This document shows positions 24,013-31,990 of a stretch of 64,000 nt of DNA, one piece after another. Origin of the DNA: Pseudomonas farris (GTDB lineage Bacteria; Pseudomonadota; Gammaproteobacteria; Pseudomonadales; Pseudomonadaceae); NCBI RefSeq assembly GCF_019145235.1, contig NZ_JAHSTV010000010.1, positions 62,001-126,000 on the forward strand, written 5' to 3'. Both the position numbers and the translations under genes were made by a program. The notes beneath the pieces are model-generated. The model had not been told where the DNA came from, did no database searches, and was given only the letters and a program-made list of their open reading frames with translations. Positions within the stretch are counted from its first letter, which is position 1, and the number at the start of each line of letters is the position of its first letter.

Positions 24013-24284
24013 TTCAAAAAAAACATCAAAAAAATTTAAAAAAAAACAGGCAGTCAACAGCAACACAAACACCACACACAGCATCAATACAAAAAAAAAT
24101 ATTTGATAATAATCAATCAGATACGACAGTGGCCCATCACTTTATACCCTGTACCAAATCAGAATGATCACATCAACGAGTGATATTTTCAGCCAAGAGC
24201 GACTACCCTTTGAGAATCTTGAACTATCCTTACAAGTGTACAAACCAATGCACCAATCAAATAAGAAAGTTTGGGGACTTCAGA

Positions 24285-24824
24285 ATGAAAAACAAAGTCA
24301 ACGCCAAACCGAACTGGAACGCTGATGGTATCGCGCTTTCAGTATTCGAGCCTGGTAGTCTCAGCTATGAGCATCTGATCCAAGAGCGTGTAACGCGTGC
24401 CTTCCAGCACCAACCATCCACCCTTATCTACGACGCATTGGCTTTAAGTTACAACCAGATCAAGAAGGGGGATCTGATGCTGTTGGAGCTACCGAACCGA
24501 CCGACCATCAGCAACCTGCGCAAGACCCTCGAGGCGCGCGGGCTGGAAGAGGAAGATTATCGCCTGTTCCGATCAAACTGCGACGAACACGGCCAGCGTG
24601 CCCCGAAAGACAACCGGCCACTGGTCTTGCACCGCCTCAGTGAAAAAGTTATGCGTACCGTGCAGCAGTACTTGACCATCGCGGCGAAAATGGCCGAAGA
24701 AGCCAAACAACGTGGTACTTCGCACAACTTCACGCAAGATGAAAACCAAAAAAACCCACAGCCAGTAGAGAAGGTTTCGGCTGAACATCAGAACCTAATT
24801 TATTCATTAAACGACAAGGATTGA
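24285..24824 (+). CDS. Unknown protein downstream of the phased palindromes
   Basis: 179 residues from MKNKVNAKPNWNADGIALSV. An in-frame start 35 codons earlier lacks a good ribosome site. I do not recognise the family. It is polar and mostly helical, with ISNLRKTLEARGLEEEDYRL and LHRLSEKVMRTVQQYLTIAA helices and no membrane segment. Being first after three palindromic sites and followed by a terminator, it could be the element's autoregulator or a replication accessory protein. That is inference from position only. Confidence 0.55.
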   Translation: MKNKVNAKPNWNADGIALSVFEPGSLSYEHLIQERVTRAFQHQPSTLIYDALALSYNQIKKGDLMLLELPNRPTISNLRKTLEARGLEEEDYRLFRSNCDEHGQRAPKDNRPLVLHRLSEKVMRTVQQYLTIAAKMAEEAKQRGTSHNFTQDENQKNPQPVEKVSAEHQNLIYSLNDKD

Positions 24825-24828
24825 TTGC

Positions 24829-24890
24829 GAGTGACCGCCCCACTGAAAGGGCGGCACTCAAGTTAACACCCGGCTTATCCGGGCCTTTTC
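24829..24890 (+). terminator. Tandem hairpins after the 24285 gene
   Basis: The first stem pairs GAGTG-CCGCCC with GGGCGG-CACTC (24829-24859, one bulged base). A second (CCCGG-CTTAT-CCGGG, about 24869-24883) is followed by CCTTTTCC. The pair sits between the unknown gene and the HTH gene and fits an intrinsic terminator. Confidence 0.6.
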
Positions 24891-24950
24891 CTCCAATTTT
24901 GTATTGCGATGGAACCCCTGGTTTTTGGGGGTGCGATCAAGGTAACCAAA

Positions 24951-25247
24951 GTGCCTAAACAACATCATCCCCGCACCGTCGGGGAAAGCATGACCGCGGA
25001 TGATCGAATGGCGTACATCCGCAAACTCGCCAAATCCCACCTCCTGTCACACAAGGACCTCGCGCTACTCACTGGCTATTCGCGGCACAGCGTCTCCGGT
25101 TGGTTCACCGACTGCGACTCGCATCGCCACCGGGACGTTCCGGCCAGAGCGATCGACCTCCTGCGGCTGAGGCTCGCCTCGGCGGAGGTCAACGGCACCA
25201 CGTCGACAGGGGGGGAACGGCATGTATCACTATTATCAACGGTCTGA
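24951..25247 (+). CDS. Small helix-turn-helix protein
   Basis: 98 residues if read from GTG at 24951 (AAGG 8 bases upstream). ATG at 24990 is the alternative. The core RMAYIRKLAKSHLLSHKDLA, LLTGYSRHSVSGWF and RAIDLLRLRLAS is a lambda-repressor-like HTH whose recognition helix is YSRHSVSGW. Its 3' end overlaps the primase-helicase start, so the two are probably co-translated. A role in regulation or in loading the replication protein is plausible. Confidence 0.6.
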   Translation: MPKQHHPRTVGESMTADDRMAYIRKLAKSHLLSHKDLALLTGYSRHSVSGWFTDCDSHRHRDVPARAIDLLRLRLASAEVNGTTSTGGERHVSLLSTV

Positions 25248-28047
25248 GCACGACGCCTGGTTTCTGCTTTCTTTCAAAGCCGGCGAAGACCCGGTTGAGT
25301 TGGCCAAGGCGCAGGGCGCGAAGAAGCTGACGATCCTCGCCGTCAATCAAATGATCAGCGACGGCACCGACGCCGAGATCCCACGCAACCGCGAGAAGAT
25401 AGGTTACCGGGGCCCACTGTACTTCGACATCGACTGTAAAGATGACCTCGGTCAGGCCATCAGCAGCGCCCAGGAACTGCTCGGCAAGCTGGTCCGCATG
25501 GGCGTGCCGAGAGGCTGCATCAAAATCTACCTGTCGGGCAGCAAGGGCCTGCACATCTTGGTCGACGAATTGCTGTTCGCGGGCTCCCGACCCTTCCTGC
25601 GCCTGCCAGAAATCTACAAGGAAATGGCCCGCGACCTGTTCGTCATCGGCCTCGACTTCTCGGTGTACAGCAGCGGCCGGGGCAACAGTTTTCGCATCGT
25701 CAACCTACAGCGGCATGATGGTAAATACCGCGTCCCCGTGACGGCCGACGAACTGGCCGAGCTGACCGTGGAGCGCTATCACGAACTGGTCAAGGCGCCG
25801 CGTAGCGTCGAATTCGACGACCCGCAAGGGCTGGTGGTGCACGAGCTGCGGGGCCTGTTTGAAGAGGCCAAGAAGCGCGTCACCTCCAAGCCGAAGCTGG
25901 TGATCATCGTGTCCTCGGCGGACATGGAAGCGATCCGCGAGCCGGTTCCGGTCTGCATCCAGATGCTCTGCGACAGCGAGTCACTGAAGCCCGATGCGTC
26001 CTACAACCAGTCCGCGACCCAGCTGGCCACCTACATCGTGCGTGCCGGTGTGTCGCAGAGCGTGGCCGAAAGCCTCGCCGCGCGGCTGGCCAGCAGCAGC
26101 AAGAGCAGCAAGTACAGCACGCCGAAGTTGCGCCGCGACCACATCGAAGCGCAGATCCGCTATGTCGAACACACCCCGACGTTCGGCTTTGGCTGCAATG
26201 CGATCCGCGCCCTGCTCAGCAAGCCCCCCTGTGAAGGCTGTGCGATCGAGGCCGGGGTCAATCGGGACGGCGACCCCGACGCCAACCTGAGCGCGGTGGC
26301 CGAACCGGATGGCTATTACTTCGGGCAGGGGGACAGCAAGCGGCGCATCAGCAACTTCACCCTGCAGCCGATCGACATGTTCATTGACGTGCCGCAGGAC
26401 GGCACCAGCCCGCGCCGGGTTGGCACCCGGATGAGCGTGATGAAGGGCGGGGTGGAAGTGGACAAGCTTATTTTTAAAGAACCCGGCTACGCCAGCCGCT
26501 CGGCGTTTCTGCGTGAATTCGAAGGACTCAGCGACCTGACCTTTCAGGGCTCCGATCTCGACGTGCAGCGGATCAAAGTGGCGGTTTATCGAGATGATCA
26601 AGACATGGGCGAAATATTCCAGGTCTACACCGCCGGGGTCCATCTGGATTTCGTCGATGACATTCCCCTGTTCACTTACGTGGAACCGGACATGTCCGTG
26701 AACTCGGTCAAAGTGCGCGGCACCCACCAGTTCCTCGGCAACCTGCTGGCCCGCCCGTACTTCGCCCACACCACCATGGCAGAGCGTGCCGATGAAGCGG
26801 TGGACCGCACCCTGGCGCACCTGCTCAAGATCAACCAGAAACACGAGATCGGCCTGATGATTGGTTGGTGCATCGCGGCGCACTTCAAGACGCACCTCAT
26901 GCACCTCTACAGCCAGTTCCCGATCCTCTGCCTGTGGGGCAGCGCCGGCGCTGGCAAATCGAAAACCGCTGGCTTGATCACCTGGCTCAACGGTACCGAC
27001 TACATGCTGAAAGACTCGGGGGTCAGTGCTCCGTCAACCTCGCACTACGCCATGCTTGATTACCTCTCCAGCACCACGACCATCCCTCGAATCATTGAAG
27101 AGTTCAACAAATCGAAGATGAGCAACAAGACCTACAAGGACGTGGTCGAGCGGATCAAACAAGCGTGGAATGGCGAGTCGACTTTGAAGGGTCGACTGGG
27201 CCGGAGCAACATGGGACGCACCAACGCCGAGGCCATTGCCATTCCGCTATCGTCGCCACTGATCGTGATTTCCGAACAGGAGATCGAGGTGCCTGCGATT
27301 CAGGAGCGGAGCATTCGCGTACACCTTACTAAAATCAAACGGGCGCACTGCCGGGAACACTTCCGGTTGGCCAACAAGAACCGCGAGGAACTGCGCAAGC
27401 TGGGCAAGGCGATCATGGCCATGGCCCTGACCACCACCCCCGAAGACATCGACGCACTGATGGAGAAGGCCTCCGACCTGCTGCCGCCGGAAATGGATGA
27501 CCGCCCACGCTTTTCCTTACAGGTGGCCATCGTCGGCCTGTGGAAGTTGAAGGAAGTGTGTGAGCAGCTGCGTTTATTCCAGTCACTGGACGCGCTCGAC
27601 CCGGTGATCAAGGTGATGATTGACCACTGCGCCAATTCTGGCGACGGTTATGTGCAGAGCGAAATCGACCTGGTGGTGCAAAAAATGTCGGTTATCGTGG
27701 CCATTTCACGCAGCGCCGATGAAACCGCAACCGGCAATGTGTACCTGTCCGAGGGTCAACACTACGCGGTCACCCCGGAATACCTGATCCTCGACCCGGT
27801 CCTCTCCTATGCCAGCTACACCCGCTATTGCAACGTCGATGAACGCAGCACACCGGTGATCAACAGCGGCGCGCAGTTCGTCAAGTTGATCACCGAAGAG
27901 CCCTACTTCGTGAAGTACGAACCGTATGCCAGCATGGGTGGAGGGCGCCCGATGTTGTTCCTGTCGCTGCAACTGCTGCAGGAAAAGAACATCGACATCA
28001 GCCTGCTCGGCTGGGGAGGTACGAATGCAAACGCCACCTTTAGTTGA
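25222..28047 (+). CDS. AEP-type primase fused to a P-loop helicase
   Basis: 941 residues. The archaeo-eukaryotic primase fold shows GPLYFDIDCKDD near residue 68 (metal-binding Asp pair), the SGSKGLHILVD motif near 105-115, and GNSFRIVNLQRHDGKYRVPV near 155-175. A Cys pattern (CNAIRALL...CEGC) near residue 330 resembles the zinc element of primases. The helicase domain has Walker A WGSAGAGKSKTAG near 573 and RIIEEFN near 630. Such prim-pol/helicase proteins start replication of plasmids, phage satellites and integrative elements. The ATG has GGGGGAA before it and overlaps the HTH gene. With the integrase downstream, it suggests an element that replicates after excision. Confidence 0.85.
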   Translation: MYHYYQRSEHDAWFLLSFKAGEDPVELAKAQGAKKLTILAVNQMISDGTDAEIPRNREKIGYRGPLYFDIDCKDDLGQAISSAQELLGKLVRMGVPRGCIKIYLSGSKGLHILVDELLFAGSRPFLRLPEIYKEMARDLFVIGLDFSVYSSGRGNSFRIVNLQRHDGKYRVPVTADELAELTVERYHELVKAPRSVEFDDPQGLVVHELRGLFEEAKKRVTSKPKLVIIVSSADMEAIREPVPVCIQMLCDSESLKPDASYNQSATQLATYIVRAGVSQSVAESLAARLASSSKSSKYSTPKLRRDHIEAQIRYVEHTPTFGFGCNAIRALLSKPPCEGCAIEAGVNRDGDPDANLSAVAEPDGYYFGQGDSKRRISNFTLQPIDMFIDVPQDGTSPRRVGTRMSVMKGGVEVDKLIFKEPGYASRSAFLREFEGLSDLTFQGSDLDVQRIKVAVYRDDQDMGEIFQVYTAGVHLDFVDDIPLFTYVEPDMSVNSVKVRGTHQFLGNLLARPYFAHTTMAERADEAVDRTLAHLLKINQKHEIGLMIGWCIAAHFKTHLMHLYSQFPILCLWGSAGAGKSKTAGLITWLNGTDYMLKDSGVSAPSTSHYAMLDYLSSTTTIPRIIEEFNKSKMSNKTYKDVVERIKQAWNGESTLKGRLGRSNMGRTNAEAIAIPLSSPLIVISEQEIEVPAIQERSIRVHLTKIKRAHCREHFRLANKNREELRKLGKAIMAMALTTTPEDIDALMEKASDLLPPEMDDRPRFSLQVAIVGLWKLKEVCEQLRLFQSLDALDPVIKVMIDHCANSGDGYVQSEIDLVVQKMSVIVAISRSADETATGNVYLSEGQHYAVTPEYLILDPVLSYASYTRYCNVDERSTPVINSGAQFVKLITEEPYFVKYEPYASMGGGRPMLFLSLQLLQEKNIDISLLGWGGTNANATFS

Positions 28048-28159
28048 ATACTTCCAGCGCGTCGGCATTGATCGTTATCCGGTGTGGGCCCCGTTCGTGA
28101 ACGACGCACAAAGCGCAATGAAGATTGCAGATGCCGCCATAGCCAAAGTAACCGACTAA
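28025..28159 (+). CDS. 44-residue conserved-looking peptide
   Basis: The start (MQTPPLVEYFQRVGIDRYP) overlaps the end of the primase gene and has an excellent site, GGGGAGG, 4 bases upstream. The rest is a short helical acidic peptide ending AIAKVTD. There is no membrane segment. The strong coupling argues that it is real, but the function is unknown. Confidence 0.5.
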   Translation: MQTPPLVEYFQRVGIDRYPVWAPFVNDAQSAMKIADAAIAKVTD

Positions 28160-28204
28160 CTCCCCCACCTTCTGCCGCCACGCGCGGTATGGAGCAAGAC
28201 GCAC

Positions 28205-28621
28205 ATGGCCAATAACAGTGCAGCCCAAGTTTCAGCCCCTCCCCCGCGCTTTATCCGCCTCAAGCACGCCTACGGCTACCTCGGCATGTGCCGGGACGAA
28301 TTCAACAAGTCCGTGCGACCCAATGTTCGCGAGTTTCCCATCGGCACCCAGGGCGTTGCGTTCGACCGGATTGAGCTCGACGAGTGGGCGGATGCCTGGA
28401 TCGCAAGCAAGTCAGTTGAAAAGGTGGCGAATCAGGACAACAATCGGCCTCGCAGCGAGCGCCATGTGGAAGCCAAAGGAGCAGAACCATGGCCCAAAAA
28501 GCAATTACAGGCCTCCAAAAAATGCCGAACGGCATCTGGAAAATCGACAAAAAATACCGAGGAGAGCGAATTCAAGAGAGTACTGGCACTTGTGACCGGG
28601 CAGAAGCCGAGCAGTACCTGA
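28205..28621 (+). CDS. AlpA/excisionase-like small DNA-binding protein
   Basis: 138 residues. The region RFIRLKHAYGYLGMCRDEFN to VAFDRIELDEWADAWI has the shape of AlpA/Xis winged-helix proteins (x-R-x-x-x-A-x-x-Y-L-G, then F-D-x-x-x-L-D-x-W). The tail is basic and low-complexity. Its last 133 bases overlap the integrase gene in another frame. It probably directs excision or regulates the integrase. Confidence 0.6.
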   Translation: MANNSAAQVSAPPPRFIRLKHAYGYLGMCRDEFNKSVRPNVREFPIGTQGVAFDRIELDEWADAWIASKSVEKVANQDNNRPRSERHVEAKGAEPWPKKQLQASKKCRTASGKSTKNTEESEFKRVLALVTGQKPSST

Positions 28622-29670
28622 TCCACATGGAGAAGTTGCGGCAACAGAAGGTCTATGGCGTCAGGACGGTGCGGACATGGCGGGAGGCTTCCATCAAGTT
28701 CCTGCTTGAGGTGAAGGATCAAGCTTCGATTCATATATCAGCAACTTATATGGCGCAGCTAGACCCGTTTATAGGTCACCTGCCGATCACGCACGTCGAC
28801 GACAACAGCCTGGCGTCTTACATTCGCTCGAAGCTGGCACCGGAGATCGGAAAGCCGGTAACGAACAGGACGGTGAATATCGCCCTTCAGCGGGTGATTA
28901 GGGTGCTGAACCTGTGTGCACGGAAGTGGCGGGATGATGAGCGCCGGCCTTGGCTAGACGTGGTGCCAATGATCTCGCTGCTGGATGAGAAGACGACCAG
29001 TCGCAAGCCCTACCCGCTCTCGTGGGAAGAGCAGTCGATCTTGTTCGCCGAACTGCCCGCTCATCTGCAAACCATGGCGATGTTCAAGGTCAACACGGGA
29101 TGCAGGGAGCAGGAGGTGTGCAAGCTTCAGTGGGATTGGGAGATTGCCGTGCCAGAGCTGGCGACGAGCGTATTCCTGATACCGGCCAGGTTTGGCGGCA
29201 GGAGTGCTCGGGCAGGAGTGAAGAACGGCGATGAACGCCTGGTAGTGCTGAATAACGTGGCCAAGTCGGTCATCGAGAAGCAGCGAGGCAAGCATCCGCT
29301 GTTCGTGTTTCCGTTTGGCAAGCCAGATGGCGAAGGGAATGAAACGACTGTGCACCGCATGAATGACTCGGCATGGAAGAAGGCGCGGGTCAGGGCTGCG
29401 AAGAAGTGGCAGGAAAAGTACTTGAGGCCAGCGCATGACGGATTTTTGCGAATCCGCATCCACGACCTCAAGCATTCTTTCGGTAGGCGCTTGCGTGCCG
29501 CTGGTGTGACCGAGGAAGACCGGAAAGCTTTGCTCGGACACAAGAACGGCAGCATCACTAGTCACTACTCGGCAGCAGAGCTGGATCAACTGATTGCAGC
29601 GGCAAATAAGGTATCAGCAACCGACTCACGCGCACCAGCGCTGACGATCCTGAAAAGGAGGCAGGTATAG
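28489..29670 (+). CDS. Tyrosine recombinase (integrase), tRNA-Pro associated
   Basis: 393 residues with GGAG 7 bases before the ATG. The N-terminal arm and SAM-like core-binding part run to about 185. The catalytic domain has NTGCREQEVCKLQW (Arg I), HDLKHSFGRRLRAAG, LLGHKNGSITSHYS (GH and Tyr). Box II reads His-x-x-Lys instead of the usual His-x-x-Arg, a variant I have seen in some phage-type integrases. The gene ends 83 bp before a tRNA-Pro 3' fragment, the classic placement of an integrase beside its attachment site. It should catalyse integration of the element that begins near 23.9 kb. Confidence 0.85.
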   Translation: MAQKAITGLQKMPNGIWKIDKKYRGERIQESTGTCDRAEAEQYLIHMEKLRQQKVYGVRTVRTWREASIKFLLEVKDQASIHISATYMAQLDPFIGHLPITHVDDNSLASYIRSKLAPEIGKPVTNRTVNIALQRVIRVLNLCARKWRDDERRPWLDVVPMISLLDEKTTSRKPYPLSWEEQSILFAELPAHLQTMAMFKVNTGCREQEVCKLQWDWEIAVPELATSVFLIPARFGGRSARAGVKNGDERLVVLNNVAKSVIEKQRGKHPLFVFPFGKPDGEGNETTVHRMNDSAWKKARVRAAKKWQEKYLRPAHDGFLRIRIHDLKHSFGRRLRAAGVTEEDRKALLGHKNGSITSHYSAAELDQLIAAANKVSATDSRAPALTILKRRQV

Positions 29671-29753
29671 AGAAAAACCCCTAGGGTCACTCGGAATGTC
29701 ACTAGGGTAGAAACGAAAAAGCCACCAAAAGACGGCTAAGTCATTGAAAAATA

Positions 29754-29798
29754 TGGTCGGGACGGAGTGATTCGAACACTCGACCCCTAGCACCCCAT
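29754..29798 (-). other. Attachment-site remnant: 45-nt 3' end of tRNA-Pro(GGG)
   Basis: Read on the minus strand, the stretch contains ATGGGGTGCTAG (anticodon loop and stem of a ProL-type tRNA), GAGTG-TTCGAAT-CACTC (T arm) and CGTCCCGACCA (acceptor strand with encoded CCA). The 5' half of the tRNA is absent, so it is not a functional gene. Integration into a tRNA 3' end leaves exactly this duplicate. The full tRNA should lie at the other end of an island. The isotype call rests on similarity to proL-type sequences. Confidence 0.7.
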
Positions 29799-29958
29799 CT
29801 CCTTTTTCATACTTCTTGAAAGCTTCCAAAATTTTACTCTGGATTTTTCTAAGCTAGTATTTACTTGAGCTCCAGCGGTGTTCTGCTCTACGAGAGTCCA
29901 GTAACGTCCATCAAGAGCCGGCGTTTTTGTGGGGGGAAAAGTAGGGGGAGTCCATTTC

Positions 29959-31383
29959 ATGGCCAAAATCACCATCAAAGAACTCGAGTCACTGACTGCC
30001 AACGATGCCGGCCGCATCCTCAGGGAAGATGGCAATCTGGCCGGTCGAATCTCAGTCCGCAAGGACGGTGTTTCGGTCAGCTTTTTCTATCGCTATCGGT
30101 GGGGCGACCAAAATAAAGAGTACTCCTGCGGGTCCTGGCCGCGCAAATCCCTGACGGACATCCGCAAGGCCCGCAACCAGGCCCGCGCACTCATTGATGA
30201 GCAGATCAATCCCAACGAGCAAAAGAAAACCGCCAAGGCACAGGCATACGCCGCGGCTAAGGTAGAGGCCGAACAAGTAAAAACGACGAAAGTGCAAACG
30301 CTGACCGTCCAGGATCTGGCCAAGGCGTGGCTGTTGGATGGCGTGGCGCGCAAAGATGGAAATGCTGAATTGCAGCGCCGTTTTAACAAGGACCTATACC
30401 CGGCACTCGGCAAGACCTCGGTGAACCGTGTGTCCGAACACGATATTCGGGCGCTGATCCGAACGGTCGTCAACCGCGGTGCTCACCGACAAGCGATCAG
30501 TTTCTTCGCCGACCTCACCCAGATGTTCGGCTGGGCCAGGAAGCGCCAGCCTTGGCGGGCCTTGTTGGTCGAGGGTGATCCAACGGAACTGGTCGACATT
30601 TCCCCCCTAATACCTGCCGACTACGAGGCCGAAAGAAGCCGCATCCTTTCCCCGGCGGAGCTGTTGGAATTGCACAACCGCTTCCAGCAAATGACCGCTG
30701 ATTACAACGCCCTGCCCGCCGGGCAAAAATACGACGGCATACGGCCGCTAAAGAAAGAAACCCAACTCACACTCTGGATCAGCCTGGGCACGCTGTGCCG
30801 GATCGGCGAGTTGCTCCAGGCCGAATGGAAAAATGTCGATCTGGACCAGCAAACCTGGTTTATTCCCAGCGAGAACGTCAAAGGCACTCGGGGCAAGAAG
30901 CAGGACCACCATGTCTTCCTCTCCCCCTTTGCGCTGCATTTCTTTCAGGAACTCAAAACCCTCACGGGAGACTCCCAGTGGTGCTTTCCGAACAAGCAGG
31001 ATGATCAGCATGTTGACGTAAAGGTGGTGAGTAAACAGGTCGGCGATCGCCAGGCCCGGTTCAAAAACCGCAAGGCCCTCTCCAGACGGCGTCACGACGA
31101 CACCCTGGTACTGGCCGACGGCCAGAACGGTGACTGGACACCGCATGACCTGCGTCGCACGGGCGCAACCATGATGCAGGCTTTGGGGATCAGCCTGGAC
31201 GTCATCGACCGCTGCCAAAACCATGTGCTGGCCGGATCGCGGGTGCGGCGCCATTACCTGCATCACGACTATGCCGAAGAGAAGAAACGCGCTTGGAACC
31301 TATTGGGCGATCGGCTCGGTGCCGTGTTGTCCTCAACTTACGAGCACACGCCAAACGAGTCGATGTTGTCATTTCCAGCGTAG
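29959..31383 (+). CDS. P4-type tyrosine integrase
   Basis: 474 residues from MAKITIKELESLTAND, with GGGGGAG before the ATG. The N-terminal arm (AGRISVRKDGVSVSFFYRYR) is the DUF4102-like domain of P4 integrases. The catalytic residues lie in TLCRIGELLQAEW, HDLRRTGATMMQALG, and NHVLAGSRVRRHYLHHDY, which contains the nucleophile. It starts 160 bp beyond the tRNA-Pro fragment, so two integrases sit back to back at one attachment site. It probably belongs to a second island covering the genes to its right. Confidence 0.85.
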   Translation: MAKITIKELESLTANDAGRILREDGNLAGRISVRKDGVSVSFFYRYRWGDQNKEYSCGSWPRKSLTDIRKARNQARALIDEQINPNEQKKTAKAQAYAAAKVEAEQVKTTKVQTLTVQDLAKAWLLDGVARKDGNAELQRRFNKDLYPALGKTSVNRVSEHDIRALIRTVVNRGAHRQAISFFADLTQMFGWARKRQPWRALLVEGDPTELVDISPLIPADYEAERSRILSPAELLELHNRFQQMTADYNALPAGQKYDGIRPLKKETQLTLWISLGTLCRIGELLQAEWKNVDLDQQTWFIPSENVKGTRGKKQDHHVFLSPFALHFFQELKTLTGDSQWCFPNKQDDQHVDVKVVSKQVGDRQARFKNRKALSRRRHDDTLVLADGQNGDWTPHDLRRTGATMMQALGISLDVIDRCQNHVLAGSRVRRHYLHHDYAEEKKRAWNLLGDRLGAVLSSTYEHTPNESMLSFPA

Positions 31384-31505
31384 GCGACAGAGACGTGGAT
31401 GCTACGCGCTAGAGCAGGTCCCATACGTGAGTGTCCTGTTCTTGCGATTGTATTCACTTTCAGGTGATAACCAATAGTGTATTGATTTCTAGTCCACCAA
31501 AAATC

Positions 31506-31534
31506 TTGACATAAAGACCGAACTGATCTTTTAT
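31506..31534 (+). promoter_or_regulatory. Sigma-70-like promoter before the small peptide and glycosyltransferase
   Basis: TTGACA at 31506-31511 is perfect. A 17-bp spacer leads to TTTTAT at 31529-31534, which matches TATAAT at four of six positions. Transcription would cross the paired 8-mers and the 23-codon ORF. A second TTGACA at 31590 has no good -10 partner. Confidence 0.45.
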
Positions 31535-31566
31535 GTGGGAGTGCGCTTTTCACACGGATTGAGAAG

Positions 31567-31618
31567 TGCACCAACGAAAAAGGATGACGTTGACATTAAT
31601 TGGTGCAGTGTGCGCCAA
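31567..31618 (+). promoter_or_regulatory. Three 8-mers able to form alternative hairpins
   Basis: TGCACCAA (31567-31574) pairs exactly with TTGGTGCA (31600-31607). The latter can instead pair with TGCGCCAA (31611-31618; seven Watson-Crick pairs plus one G-T wobble). The two hairpins exclude each other, as in leader attenuators. As DNA the sites could also be operators. They lie 20 bp before a short ORF. Confidence 0.35.
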
Positions 31619-31637
31619 ACTCATAAGGATATGTTTT

Positions 31638-31709
31638 ATGTTCATGACCCTCTTCGCTCCCGCGATTCATTACCCCCGCTTTGGATACAGCCGCAGGCCG
31701 AGTATGTAG
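31638..31709 (+). CDS. 23-residue candidate leader or precursor peptide
   Basis: ATG with AAGGA exactly 8 bases upstream opens a frame for MFMTLFAPAIHYPRF then GYSRRPSM and a stop. An overlapping ATG at 31631 in another frame is too close to the site. The peptide is aromatic and basic. It could be a regulatory leader peptide, or a precursor for modification, since a glycosyltransferase follows 280 bp later. No peptide-maturation enzyme (radical SAM, YcaO, protease) is nearby, which argues against an ordinary RiPP. Confidence 0.35.
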   Translation: MFMTLFAPAIHYPRFGYSRRPSM

Positions 31710-31990
31710 CCTGTATCCATGTCTTTGCCTAATTTTTCTGAGCATTAAGCACGGTATTCTTTATGGATGTTGTGTAGCGTTGCTTGATAAGCGGCAGGCA
31801 TATCTGATTATTACTCGATAGTCACTCATCATTACAGTTGGCAAGGCAGCGGTCACGGACATCGTGGCTGAATGGCGGCGCACATGTGTTGTCCTTTGTC
31901 GAACCTTCGGCGCAACTCGACAGAATGCTAGCCCGTGCTGCATTTATTCGCGGAAGCAATCAATCCCAGACATACAAAAGGCATCTGGTC

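Larger units (their letters stand above)
31384..31990. other. Leader region before the glycosyltransferase gene
   Basis: About 600 bases between the integrase and the glycosyltransferase. They contain a sigma-70-like promoter (31506-31534), three mutually pairing 8-mers (31567-31618) and a 23-codon ORF with a strong ribosome site (31638-31709), each listed separately. Nothing further is seen from 31710 to 31990, although frames in phase with the glycosyltransferase remain open there. Confidence 0.45.

Noticed and set aside
25981..26904. 307-codon open frame opposite the primase-helicase gene
   Set aside because: Antisense shadow of a GC-rich gene with clear AEP and Walker motifs on the other strand.
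29754..29798. Complete tRNA gene
   Set aside because: Only the 3' half (anticodon loop to CCA) is present; no D arm or 5' acceptor strand is found upstream.
31631..31732. 33-codon ORF in another frame over the 23-codon peptide
   Set aside because: Its ATG is one base from the AAGGA site, too close for initiation; the ATG at 31638 has proper spacing.
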